Source of the DNA: Chloroflexi bacterium UBA6077
GTDB taxonomy: Bacteria; Chloroflexota; UBA6077
Length of the DNA stretch: 13,645 nt
Assembly: GCA_002436065.1 (NCBI GenBank)
Contig: DIXP01000081.1
Location: forward strand, 1-13,645
Direction: 5' to 3'
Shown: in pieces, positions 6,851 to 13,645 of the stretch
Numbering within the stretch: the stretch's first letter is position 1
How the letters are laid out: every line of letters begins with the position of its first letter
Program-made: the position numbers and the translations under genes
The notes under the pieces: model-generated
Told to the model about the DNA's origin: nothing
Databases searched by the model: none
The model's input: the letters and a program-made list of their open reading frames with translations, nothing else

Positions 6851-8902
6851 TCACTCGGTCTTGGGTCTTGTCGCGCGCTCTGTCAGTTCGGCCACGTCGA
6901 GCACCTCCACCTCCCGATCACCCGCCCGCGCCTTTATCCCATCGGTGAGCATGATCATGCAGAAGGGGCAGGCGGTCCCAACTATCGGTGCCTCCATCGC
7001 CAGCAGTTGATCGGCACGCTCGTGGTTGATCCGCTTGATGCCGCTCTCTTCGAACCACATGTGGCCACCACCGCCGCCGCAGCAGAATGTCTGCTCCCGA
7101 CTCCGCGTCGGCTCAACCGTTTGGAGTCCTGGCAGCGTCTCAAGGACTCGACGCGGGGCTTCGTACAGGTGGTTGTACCTGGCCAGGTAGCAGGAGTCAT
7201 GGAAGACAATGCCCTGTTCAACAGCAGGACCCGTCTGCAGCCGACCATCCTTCAGTAGGCTCTCAATCAACTCCGCATGGTGGAACACCTCAAAGTCGCC
7301 CCCGAACTTCGTGTACTCGTGCTTCAGGGTGTTGAAGCAGTGGGGACAGGTGGTGACGATCTTTCCAACTCCATACTGACCCAACGTAGCTACGTTCTGG
7401 GTCGCCAGGGTCTGGAAGAGGTACTCGTTGCCCATACGCCGGGCGGCGTCCCCGGTGCATGTCTCTTCCTCACCAAGAATGGCGAAGTCAACACCCGCCC
7501 GATGCAGCAGCGTGGCAAAGGCTCTAGCGATCTTCTGGCTTCGCTCGTCGAATGCGGCTGTGCAGCCGACCCAGTAGAGCCACTCCGCAGGTCCCGACTG
7601 CCCGACGATCTTAACCCCCAGTCCCTCGCACCAATCAGTCCGGGAGAATCGAGTTCCGCGGTAGGGGTGACCCCGGGCCTCCAGACAGGCCATCGCGTCC
7701 GCCATCAGATCAGGATACTCCGCTCTCTCCATGGCTACGTACCGCCGCATGTCCACTATCGCCGGCACATGCTCGATGAAGACAGGGCACTGCTCCATGC
7801 AGGCGCCACAGGTGATGCAACTCCATAGCGCGTCTGTGGTTGCAGCCACAATCGCCGGTGCATCTTCGTCGCCATCCTGGGATGGGGCCGGTACAGACTC
7901 ACCTGCCTTAGGTCCGGCCTGCAGTAGCGTCTTCCTGGAGCGATACAGTTGGTTGCGCAGATCGAGAACCAGGGCCTTGGGCGAAAGGGGTTGCCCGGTG
8001 TTATAGGACGGGCAGGCTGCCTGGCAGCGGCCGCACTCCGTGCAAGACTCCATGTCCAGCATCCGCTTCCAGACAAACTCCTGGAACCTGGGAGTTCCCA
8101 GGGTTTCCGCCATCTCCATGTCCAAAGGCTTCAGCGCTCCCATAGGCTCCAGGGAGTTGAAGTACATGTTGATGGGGGAGAAGAAGATGTGACGCAGCTT
8201 GGAGTACGGAACGTAGGCGATGAAGCTGAAGGCAAGCAGCAGGTGAAACCACCAGGTCCAACCATGGAGCGTCTGCAGCGAGCCACCTGCCAAACCCAGC
8301 CCCTGGAGTACCGCGGAGGTCATTTTCCCCACCGGAGACCAATCGGCCCAGGCATCATTGGTGGCCGCTATCCGCATGCCTTCCAGCAGGAATCCGGTCA
8401 GCAAGATTGCCAGGATGAGACCCAGAATTACCCCATCGTTCAGCAAGTTTCGCAGGCGCGGCGGATTGACCAACCGATCAGGCCGCATGACGTACCGCTT
8501 GAACAGGGCCATCAGGATGCCAACCACCGCCAGCAGTCCCAGGAGGTCCAGCGCCAGAGACTGGAAGTAGAGGTAAAACGGCCCGCGCATGATGTGGACA
8601 CCCAGGTCGGCCTCGAGGAACACGACCACGGTGCCGAGAGTGAGGACGATAAATCCCCAAAAGAACATCAGATGCATGAGACCCGAGTACCGGTCGCGCA
8701 GGTTTCTCAGTTGAAGAAAGCCGTACAGCAGGGTCTTCCACACCCGTTCCCTCGGATTGTCGAGTCGCCCCTCCGGCCTACCGAGAGCTATCAAGCGGTA
8801 GTGCTGGTACGCCCCGTAGGCGAACACCACCACGACAAGGGCGAACAGGACATACATTATCCAGACGTTCTGGATGTTCCAGTAGATCTCTCTAGTCTCC
8901 AT
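6851..8902 (-). CDS. Membrane-anchored HdrD-like iron-sulfur oxidoreductase, candidate ETF:menaquinone oxidoreductase
   Basis: 683 residues that join a cytochrome-b-like membrane anchor to a cytoplasmic iron-sulfur domain. The anchor has about five hydrophobic helices (near 12-32, 75-97, 111-134, 155-175 and 214-233), with H77, H213 and H220 as possible heme ligands, as in the NarI-type gamma subunit. Two 4Fe-4S motifs follow: C287, C290, C293, C297 and C362, C365, C368, C372. Two CCG domains come next. The first has C447, C482 and CPHC (519-522) but reads CTG where classical Hdr has CCG. The second is complete, with C571, CCGGGGG (607-613) and CPFC (645-648). This architecture is that of the EMO-type enzymes described from anaerobes, which transfer ETF electrons to menaquinone. 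Direct linkage to etfBA supports that role; heme and quinone binding are inferred. I use ATG at 8902; the adjacent TTG at 8905 has a slightly better GGAGG spacing. Confidence 0.85.
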   Translation of the reverse strand: METREIYWNIQNVWIMYVLFALVVVVFAYGAYQHYRLIALGRPEGRLDNPRERVWKTLLYGFLQLRNLRDRYSGLMHLMFFWGFIVLTLGTVVVFLEADLGVHIMRGPFYLYFQSLALDLLGLLAVVGILMALFKRYVMRPDRLVNPPRLRNLLNDGVILGLILAILLTGFLLEGMRIAATNDAWADWSPVGKMTSAVLQGLGLAGGSLQTLHGWTWWFHLLLAFSFIAYVPYSKLRHIFFSPINMYFNSLEPMGALKPLDMEMAETLGTPRFQEFVWKRMLDMESCTECGRCQAACPSYNTGQPLSPKALVLDLRNQLYRSRKTLLQAGPKAGESVPAPSQDGDEDAPAIVAATTDALWSCITCGACMEQCPVFIEHVPAIVDMRRYVAMERAEYPDLMADAMACLEARGHPYRGTRFSRTDWCEGLGVKIVGQSGPAEWLYWVGCTAAFDERSQKIARAFATLLHRAGVDFAILGEEETCTGDAARRMGNEYLFQTLATQNVATLGQYGVGKIVTTCPHCFNTLKHEYTKFGGDFEVFHHAELIESLLKDGRLQTGPAVEQGIVFHDSCYLARYNHLYEAPRRVLETLPGLQTVEPTRSREQTFCCGGGGGHMWFEESGIKRINHERADQLLAMEAPIVGTACPFCMIMLTDGIKARAGDREVEVLDVAELTERATRPKTE

Positions 8903-8974
8903 CAACAGCAGGCCTCCCAGCTACGGGACATGGCGAGACAAGTGCATCGTTCCGCAATGTCGTGATTAAGGGCA

Positions 8975-9004
8975 GCGTACAGGACGCGGGCGCGTCCTGT
9001 ACGC
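8975..9004. repeat. Perfect 14-bp inverted repeat (hairpin) between transporter and ETF operons
   Basis: GCGTACAGGACGCG is followed after two bases by its exact reverse complement. It begins 29 bases downstream of the tctC stop and ends 73 bases before the next start codon. In RNA it would make a long GC-rich stem. No U-run follows on either strand, so it is not a textbook terminator. It may be a transcript-stabilising or attenuating hairpin, or another small palindromic repeat like those at 1033-1147, with which it shares the general plan GGAC, G-rich centre, GTCC. Confidence 0.65.
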
Positions 9005-9032
9005 CTGAGCACCGCGCAGCAGCGCCCCGCAT

Positions 9033-10013
9033 CTATTTGGTCTTCTTCAGCCCGACCTCAGCCATCAATTCGCCGTACATGTCGTACTCCTTGGCCCACA
9101 ACTTCTCGAAATCCGCTGACCCGAGGTAGGAGTGCTTCTGCCCGATTTTCGCCAGGGCTTCCTTGAAGGCGGGGTCGTCCATTCCCTTCTTGAACGCGTC
9201 ATGCACCTTCGTAACGATCGTGGACGAGGCACCCTTCTGGAGAGCAATGCCGGTCCAGCTACCCACCACTGCGTCGTAGCCCAGCTCCTTCGCCGTCGCC
9301 ACATCAGGCAACCCCTCGAAGCGGGTATCCTCCAACACCGCTAGAGCCCGCAGGCGACCCTCGCGGATGTGCTGGATTGATGGTCCCGGCTCGGCCATCG
9401 CGCTGTCCGCATGACCACCGATGACCGCCGTGACCGCCTCGGCAGTGCTCTTGAACGGAACGGCCTTCAAGTTAGCGCCGGAGACCTTAGCCAGCTTGAC
9501 GCCGGCCAGGTGGTTCGTCCCGCCCTCGCCGGGCGTCCCATACGTCAGAGCCTTCGCCTTGGACGCCTCAACATACTCCTTCAGGGACTTATATGGAGCG
9601 TCTCCCTTAACCACCACTACGATTGGGGATGTACTGAGTCGCAGTACGCCGATGAAGTCACTGTACTTGTAGGGCACTGTCTGCAGGTGCGGAACAGTAA
9701 CCATGGGTGAGGAACTGCAATCGAACACGGTGTACCCGTCCGGCTTCGCCTTGGCAGCCTCGGCGGTGCCCACCGTCCCAGCGCCACCCTCCAGGTTCTT
9801 TACGACGATATCCCGGCCAAGCGCCTTCTTGGCCGGCTCGATCACGATTCGAGCAACCAGATCCACGTTGCCACCCCCTGCCCAGGGGATCAGTAACGTC
9901 ACATCCTTGGAGGGGTATGGAGCCTCGCCACTCGCCGCACACCCTGCAGAGCCGACGAGGGCCAGACCGAGCACCAACACCAGCGGAAGTATCCGCTTGA
10001 GCACACCTTTCAT
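9033..10013 (-). CDS. tctC: Tripartite tricarboxylate transporter substrate-binding lipoprotein (TctC/Bug family)
   Basis: Extracytoplasmic binding protein that captures an organic acid or related solute and delivers it to TctAB. The 326-residue protein begins with a signal peptide: positive residues (MKGVLKR), a hydrophobic core, and VGSAGC with C25 as the likely lipidated cysteine, so it is probably a membrane-tethered lipoprotein. The mature part opens with PYPSKDVTLLIPWAGGGNVD and continues with GGAGTVGTAEAAKAKPDGYT, both classical Bug-family segments around the ligand carboxylate site. GTPGEGGTNH and PFKSTAEAVTAVIGGHAD follow in the usual order. I chose ATG at 10013 because AAAGGA (10021-10026) lies seven bases upstream; the GTG at 10034 would add seven charged residues before the signal peptide. 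The gene lies downstream of tctB, tctA and the amidohydrolase. Ligand specificity cannot be read from sequence; Bug proteins bind many different acids. Confidence 0.93.
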   Translation of the reverse strand: MKGVLKRILPLVLVLGLALVGSAGCAASGEAPYPSKDVTLLIPWAGGGNVDLVARIVIEPAKKALGRDIVVKNLEGGAGTVGTAEAAKAKPDGYTVFDCSSSPMVTVPHLQTVPYKYSDFIGVLRLSTSPIVVVVKGDAPYKSLKEYVEASKAKALTYGTPGEGGTNHLAGVKLAKVSGANLKAVPFKSTAEAVTAVIGGHADSAMAEPGPSIQHIREGRLRALAVLEDTRFEGLPDVATAKELGYDAVVGSWTGIALQKGASSTIVTKVHDAFKKGMDDPAFKEALAKIGQKHSYLGSADFEKLWAKEYDMYGELMAEVGLKKTK

Positions 10014-10197
10014 TTCTCTATCCTTTCCTTCCACTTCTTCACCACTTGAACCTTGTCACGCAACTGTCTCGCTTCCAGGGGTCATCGAAACTCAATCAGA
10101 TCTCTTCCCGATACCAGACCTCCTACCGCTCTTCACACTCTAGGGTTGAGTTCAGAGACGAGTCGACGGGCAGCGACGGGACGCGGGAAGGCTTACA
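10014..10197. other. Spacer between amidohydrolase gene and tctC
   Basis: 184 bases with no gene. It could hold a separate promoter for tctC, since binding proteins are often made in excess over the permease, but I see no convincing -10/-35 pair and no hairpin followed by a T-run. The only clear signal is the tctC ribosome binding site at its left edge. Confidence 0.4.
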
Positions 10198-11535
10198 CTA
10201 GCCCGCCGACAAACCGTAGAGGTCGCACGCGTTGCGATAGCAGACCCGCTCGCCGAGCCGGAAGGCTTGGACGGGATTCCATAACCCGTCCTCAACTCCG
10301 CGACTCAGCGCAGCCTCCAGTGCCCTGCGACCCAGGCGAGATGCACCCAGGTGCATCTCAGGCAAGCCAGTGTCGGTGCCAAAGAGTAGCTTGTGAGCGG
10401 GCAGCATCTCCAACCACTCGCTCAGTCTGTCTATCAAAAAGTGATGGTGGATGTAGACGATCCACGAGAAGTCCAGGTGGACGTTGCCATACAGCCAGGT
10501 CAGTGCGCCCGCCTCGCTGCAGAAGGGGTATGCCCCGTGAAGCAGAACCAGTTGCAGCGTGTTCAGGCTCTCGTCCATCAGCACGCTTTCCAGCTTCAAT
10601 GGGTTGGACTGCTGGAAGTCCATGCCTGGCTCGGGCACACCCATGCCGGTGTGCACCTGCACGGGAACTTCTCTCTCCGCCGCCCAACGCAAGAGCCGAT
10701 ACGCCATGTAGTCCTCGAGCAGCTTGCTCTCGCCCCTCTTGCCCCTGGACAGGTCACCGAAGACCCGGGCGGCCTCGCGCTCACTCACGGGAAGGAACTC
10801 CAGAGAACGCACGTACGCCGAAACAACTTTGAACGCGACGGCGCCACGCTCGAGATAGGAGTCCAGCGCGCGCTCGGCAACGGCAACGTAGTCCGCGAGG
10901 TCGCCAGGGATAGCCTTGAGGCCCTGTTCTCCCAGAACCTTCTTCAGCTCAGCGGTGAAGCGAGCATGGTGTCCCGCCTTGATCGCGGTTCCACGCCCCG
11001 CGATAGCGCCTGGACCAAACGGGTAGAAGAAGGGGTCCAGGCGGGCGATCCACTTGAAGCCCTCCTCGGGCCATAGAGCGCGATCCAGGTAGGGAGTGTC
11101 CACCAGGGCGATGCGGAAGCCTCCCAGTGCCAGGCTTCGCTTGTAGAAGGGCGCGAGCCCCTCGCGCCGGCTCCCGATGACAGCTTGTGCCAGCAACTCG
11201 GCATCCGCCCATTCGCCGTGCAACTCCGTGCACCCAATCTCCAGGGCCCGCGAGAAGATGGTGCTCTCGAACATTTGCACCGTCCGATCCGTCAAGCGCC
11301 GCAGCCCATGCCGGCCATCCATTTCACGGAGGCGATCGGCTTTATTCCCGTGCAACGCCTTGCTGTACTCACGCCAATCCCCCATTGGGAGACTTGCCTC
11401 GATCCCCCCCTGGGCGTACTGCTCCTGGAGTTGCCGCACAGTCCTGAACGCGTTCCCGTACCGCTGCTCGTACATCCCTATGTGGCAGTGATTGTCCACG
11501 AGCGGCACGGAGTCCAGCGAAATCTTGGATGTCAA
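10198..11535 (-). CDS. Amidohydrolase-family (amidohydrolase 2 type) metal-dependent hydrolase or decarboxylase
   Basis: Predicted cytoplasmic TIM-barrel metalloenzyme of 445 residues. The metal-binding and catalytic residues of the amidohydrolase superfamily can be followed in order: HCH (H16, H18) on strand 1, K236 in AFKVVSAYVRS, H295 in VQVHTG, H333 in LLHGAYP and D388 in LLFGTDTG. The arrangement, including the WLYGNVHLDFSWI segment (347-359), resembles amidohydrolase-2 proteins, some of which hydrolyse C-N or lactone bonds and others of which decarboxylate. Residues 30-180 form an insertion relative to compact members and contain aromatic clusters such as DPFFYPFG (167-174). The TTG start at 11535 has AGGAGAAGG just upstream. 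The gene lies 33 bases after tctA and before tctC, so it is co-expressed with the transporter and may process the imported solute. The substrate is unknown. Confidence 0.82.
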   Translation of the reverse strand: MTSKISLDSVPLVDNHCHIGMYEQRYGNAFRTVRQLQEQYAQGGIEASLPMGDWREYSKALHGNKADRLREMDGRHGLRRLTDRTVQMFESTIFSRALEIGCTELHGEWADAELLAQAVIGSRREGLAPFYKRSLALGGFRIALVDTPYLDRALWPEEGFKWIARLDPFFYPFGPGAIAGRGTAIKAGHHARFTAELKKVLGEQGLKAIPGDLADYVAVAERALDSYLERGAVAFKVVSAYVRSLEFLPVSEREAARVFGDLSRGKRGESKLLEDYMAYRLLRWAAEREVPVQVHTGMGVPEPGMDFQQSNPLKLESVLMDESLNTLQLVLLHGAYPFCSEAGALTWLYGNVHLDFSWIVYIHHHFLIDRLSEWLEMLPAHKLLFGTDTGLPEMHLGASRLGRRALEAALSRGVEDGLWNPVQAFRLGERVCYRNACDLYGLSAG

Positions 11536-11568
11536 GACCCTTCTCCTCTCATCGTGTCGGGCAGCCTC

Positions 11569-13089
11569 CTAATCCTCATCAGAGGCCGGCAGCAGCCGCT
11601 TGCGCAGCCCGATCAGAGGGCCGAGGAGCGGCAGAACCAGGACCAACAACGCTACCGTCAGCATGGCTCCGGACATCGGCCTGGTGAAAAACACTATAGG
11701 GCTGCCGCCAGAGATGATGAGCGCCTCGCTCATGGTCCTCTCGATCAGGGGACCCAGCACCAGGGCAAGAGCCAGAGGCGCGGCCGGAAACTGTAGCTTC
11801 TTCATGAAGTACCCGATAGCGCCGAATAGCAGCATCATCCAGACATCCCAGAGGTTGCCGTTGATGGAATACACCCCGGTTATCGAGAAGAGCATGATCA
11901 GTGGCACCAACCAGCGATACGGCACCTTTAACAGGCTGGCCCAGAAGCCGACCAGGGGTAGGTTCAGCACCAGCAAGAGGACATTGCCGATGTACATGCT
12001 GCCGATCACGGTCCAGAAGAACAGGGGCTCCCGCTCCACCAACATGGGGCTGGGATAGATGCCATGGACGACCATGGTGCTCAACATGATGGCTGTCACC
12101 ACGTTGTACGGCACACCAAGACAGAGAAGCGGGATCATCGACCCTGCCGCGGCGGCGTTGTTGGCCGACTCGGGCCCGATCACTCCCTCCACGATACCGG
12201 TACCGAACTTTTCCGGGTGTTTGGAAAGACGCTTCTCCATGGCGTAGGAAAGGAATGAGGATACGGTGCCGCCCGCTCCCGGAAGAATGCCAACGATGAA
12301 GCCCAGCACCGATCCCCGGCCCATCGGGCCAAAGGAAGCCTGCCAGTCTCCCCGGTTCGGCAGCAGGGATCGGAAATCGAACAACCCGGCGTGCTCCACC
12401 TTCACCTGAAGGGAGCGCTCCGTGCTCACCAGCACCTCAGCCACGCCGAAGATGCCCATGAACACAGCCACTGGCTCTATGCCAGACGACAACTCCAGCA
12501 TGTTGAAGGTATACCTGGACTCGGCGGTGATGACGGACATGCCAACGGTGCTGACCATCAACCCCACCACCGCCATGCACACCCCCCTCAGCATCGAATC
12601 GGCACCCAGGTAGGCGGCCATGGCAAGCCCCAGCATGGCAATCGCGAAGTACTCTGTCGGGCCAAACTGCAGAGCCACGGTAACCAGCGGTACTGCGATG
12701 AAGCTGAGCGCCACGACGCCCAGAGTGCCAGCGACGAAGGAACCGATGGCCGACAGCGCGAGGGCTACCCCGGGCCGGCCATTCCGAGCCATCTGGTGGC
12801 CATCCAGGATCGTCACCGCCGACGCCACCTCACCCGGAATGGCCGCGAGGATGGACGTCGTAGAGCCACCATACATCGATCCGTAGTAGATCCCCGCCAT
12901 CATGATGATGCCCGAGGTCATGTCCATATTGAAGGTGAGAGGCATCAGTATGGCCATGCCGCCCACCGGGCCAATCCCTGGAAGAACCCCGACCATCGTG
13001 CCCCATAGCACGCCTATGAAGCATACCAACAGGTTGCCCGGCGTAGTCGCGTTCTGAAGCCCGAGCAGTATCCCCTGGCTTAGATCCAT
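11569..13089 (-). CDS. tctA: Tripartite tricarboxylate transporter large permease subunit TctA
   Basis: Large integral membrane subunit of the TTT transporter, forming the ion-driven translocation path. The 506-residue protein is of normal family length and has about 10-12 hydrophobic helices. The two halves carry related motifs: GVLPGIGP (34-41), GGSTTSILAAIPGE (74-87) and LDGHQMARNG (95-104) in the first; GILPGAGG (267-274) and GPESANNAAAAGS (305-317) in the second. The usual LGIPG in the second half is replaced by LGVPYNV (324-330), which may affect specificity. The ATG at 13089 is chosen because GGGGAGGGGG (13092-13101) lies directly upstream and it is 14 bases beyond the tctB stop. A longer reading to 13236 would overlap tctB with an uncharacteristic, non-membrane N-terminus and is unlikely. 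The amidohydrolase gene follows after 33 bases. Confidence 0.95.
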   Translation of the reverse strand: MDLSQGILLGLQNATTPGNLLVCFIGVLWGTMVGVLPGIGPVGGMAILMPLTFNMDMTSGIIMMAGIYYGSMYGGSTTSILAAIPGEVASAVTILDGHQMARNGRPGVALALSAIGSFVAGTLGVVALSFIAVPLVTVALQFGPTEYFAIAMLGLAMAAYLGADSMLRGVCMAVVGLMVSTVGMSVITAESRYTFNMLELSSGIEPVAVFMGIFGVAEVLVSTERSLQVKVEHAGLFDFRSLLPNRGDWQASFGPMGRGSVLGFIVGILPGAGGTVSSFLSYAMEKRLSKHPEKFGTGIVEGVIGPESANNAAAAGSMIPLLCLGVPYNVVTAIMLSTMVVHGIYPSPMLVEREPLFFWTVIGSMYIGNVLLLVLNLPLVGFWASLLKVPYRWLVPLIMLFSITGVYSINGNLWDVWMMLLFGAIGYFMKKLQFPAAPLALALVLGPLIERTMSEALIISGGSPIVFFTRPMSGAMLTVALLVLVLPLLGPLIGLRKRLLPASDED

Positions 13090-13103
13090 TGCCCCCTCCC
13101 CAA

Positions 13104-13547
13104 CTATATGCCCAAGAACCCACGCGGCAGATCCAGGCGCATAATCACCATGAAGACCAGCGCCATCGCTGTCCCCACCCCCACGGAACCCAGTAGGTCC
13201 TTCCGCCAGGAGTGAGGCTCGTAGATGCGAAAGCACGCCAGCGCCAACAGACCACAGGTGATGGCAAACCCGAAGGTCGGCAGCAGGAACATGCCGGTAA
13301 CGATGGAGGCAAAGATCCCCACTGGGACGCGCAACTGGAACTCGGGCAAAATAGGCGACAAACCGCGAGCATCTATCACTAAGAGGGCAAGGGCGATGAG
13401 GGCCAGGGCCAATCCCAGCAGGAGCGGCATGAACCCACCCCCCGGGGTCTCACCTCGCCACAGAGTGAGTTCGCGACTTCCGTTAAGATATGCGAGCGCC
13501 AGAACCAGGAGCGCCAGGTTGCCGGCCTGAACTGCCTTGTTACCCAT
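13104..13547 (-). CDS. tctB: Tripartite tricarboxylate transporter small membrane subunit TctB
   Basis: Small membrane subunit of the TTT transporter, needed with TctA for uptake. The 147-residue protein has the typical length and about four hydrophobic helices (near 8-21, 39-58, 73-108 as one or two, and 119-137). The conserved early segment GGGFMPLLLGLALALIALALL (36-56) is the usual TctB signature of a glycine/proline-rich loop entering a helix. The ATG at 13547 has GAGGTAGGT upstream. It is the first gene of the transporter block that is visible; only about 100 bases lie beyond it in the window, without a recognisable promoter or gene. Primary sequence conservation in TctB is low, so the call rests on length, hydrophobicity and the adjacent tctA. 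Confidence 0.88.
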   Translation of the reverse strand: MGNKAVQAGNLALLVLALAYLNGSRELTLWRGETPGGGFMPLLLGLALALIALALLVIDARGLSPILPEFQLRVPVGIFASIVTGMFLLPTFGFAITCGLLALACFRIYEPHSWRKDLLGSVGVGTAMALVFMVIMRLDLPRGFLGI

Positions 13548-13645
13548 GACACCTACCTCGATTCAAACTCGGTGCATCCTCCGGCGTGAATGCCTTGGAC
13601 GGCTGCTTCAAAGCGCAGGGTTCGCTGCCCCCAGCCTGGGATCCT
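13548..13645. other. Leader region upstream of tctB, window edge
   Basis: 98 bases up to the window edge. No gene, hairpin or clear promoter is seen. In family members tctC is often the first gene of the operon; here tctC is placed last, so the sequence beyond the edge would show whether another binding protein or a regulator precedes tctB. Confidence 0.35.

Noticed and set aside
7949..8965. Plus-strand open frame of 338 codons opposite the HdrD-like membrane protein
   Set aside because: Gln/His/Arg-rich composition typical of a reverse-frame shadow in GC-rich DNA; the minus-strand protein has clear iron-sulfur motifs across the same bases.
8975..9004. Classical intrinsic terminator
   Set aside because: The stem is very strong, but neither strand has a T-run after it, so it is listed as a hairpin repeat of unknown role.
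10014..10034. GTG start at 10034 for tctC
   Set aside because: It adds MEGKDRE before the signal peptide and would use up the AAAGGA site that fits the ATG at 10013.
12391..13008. Plus-strand open frame of 205 codons opposite tctA
   Set aside because: His/Arg-rich shadow of the tctA membrane helices, with no ribosome binding site.
13090..13236. Longer N-terminus for tctA
   Set aside because: It would overlap tctB by 133 bases, adds a non-membrane, glycine-rich segment, and ignores the strong ribosome binding site before the ATG at 13089.
1..13645. CRISPR array, tRNA, rRNA, riboswitch or defence system
   Set aside because: No regularly spaced direct repeats, no cloverleaf or rRNA-like sequence, and no nuclease or defence gene families were seen on either strand.

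Overview
The window carries about ten protein-coding genes, every one read from the minus strand, so transcription runs from base 13645 toward base 1. GC content is high, roughly 60 percent. Starts are often GTG or TTG behind good purine-rich ribosome binding sites. The gene content (flavin- and iron-sulfur-based electron transfer, a heterodisulfide-reductase-like membrane protein, Nfn transhydrogenase, a nickel-pincer cofactor gene and a tripartite tricarboxylate transporter) suggests an anaerobic or facultatively anaerobic bacterium. Chloroflexota or another deep-branching anaerobic lineage is my guess, but no rRNA or marker gene fixes the phylum.

Right-hand region (about 13550 down to 9033): a tripartite tricarboxylate transporter (TTT) set in the order tctB, tctA, amidohydrolase, tctC. 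The two membrane subunits and the substrate-binding lipoprotein are all present. A metal-dependent amidohydrolase sits between the permease and the binding protein, so it may act on the imported compound. A perfect 14-bp inverted repeat (8975-9004) separates this block from the next.

Middle region (8902 down to 5034): an electron-transfer operon. A membrane protein with a cytochrome-b-like anchor, two 4Fe-4S motifs and two CCG domains (an ETF:menaquinone oxidoreductase candidate) is followed closely by etfB and etfA. The expected role is to move electrons from flavin dehydrogenases through ETF into the quinone pool. No acyl-CoA or other flavin dehydrogenase lies inside the window.

Between 5033 and 4259 is a stretch of about 775 bases without an intact gene. 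It holds the remains of an ISL3-like transposase, a second small broken coding remnant, and a convincing sigma-70 type promoter (TATAAT box) facing the next gene.

Left-hand region (4258 down to 1): larB (nickel-pincer nucleotide synthesis), then nfnA and nfnB, which overlap and encode the two subunits of the bifurcating NADH-dependent ferredoxin:NADP+ oxidoreductase. After a spacer with two inverted copies of a small palindromic repeat comes a second GltD/NfnB-like flavoprotein that has gained an N-terminal 2Fe-2S domain and runs off the left end. Together these genes can connect substrate import, ETF-linked oxidation, quinone reduction, and balancing of the NADH, NADPH and ferredoxin pools. 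The full circuit is an inference from gene content.
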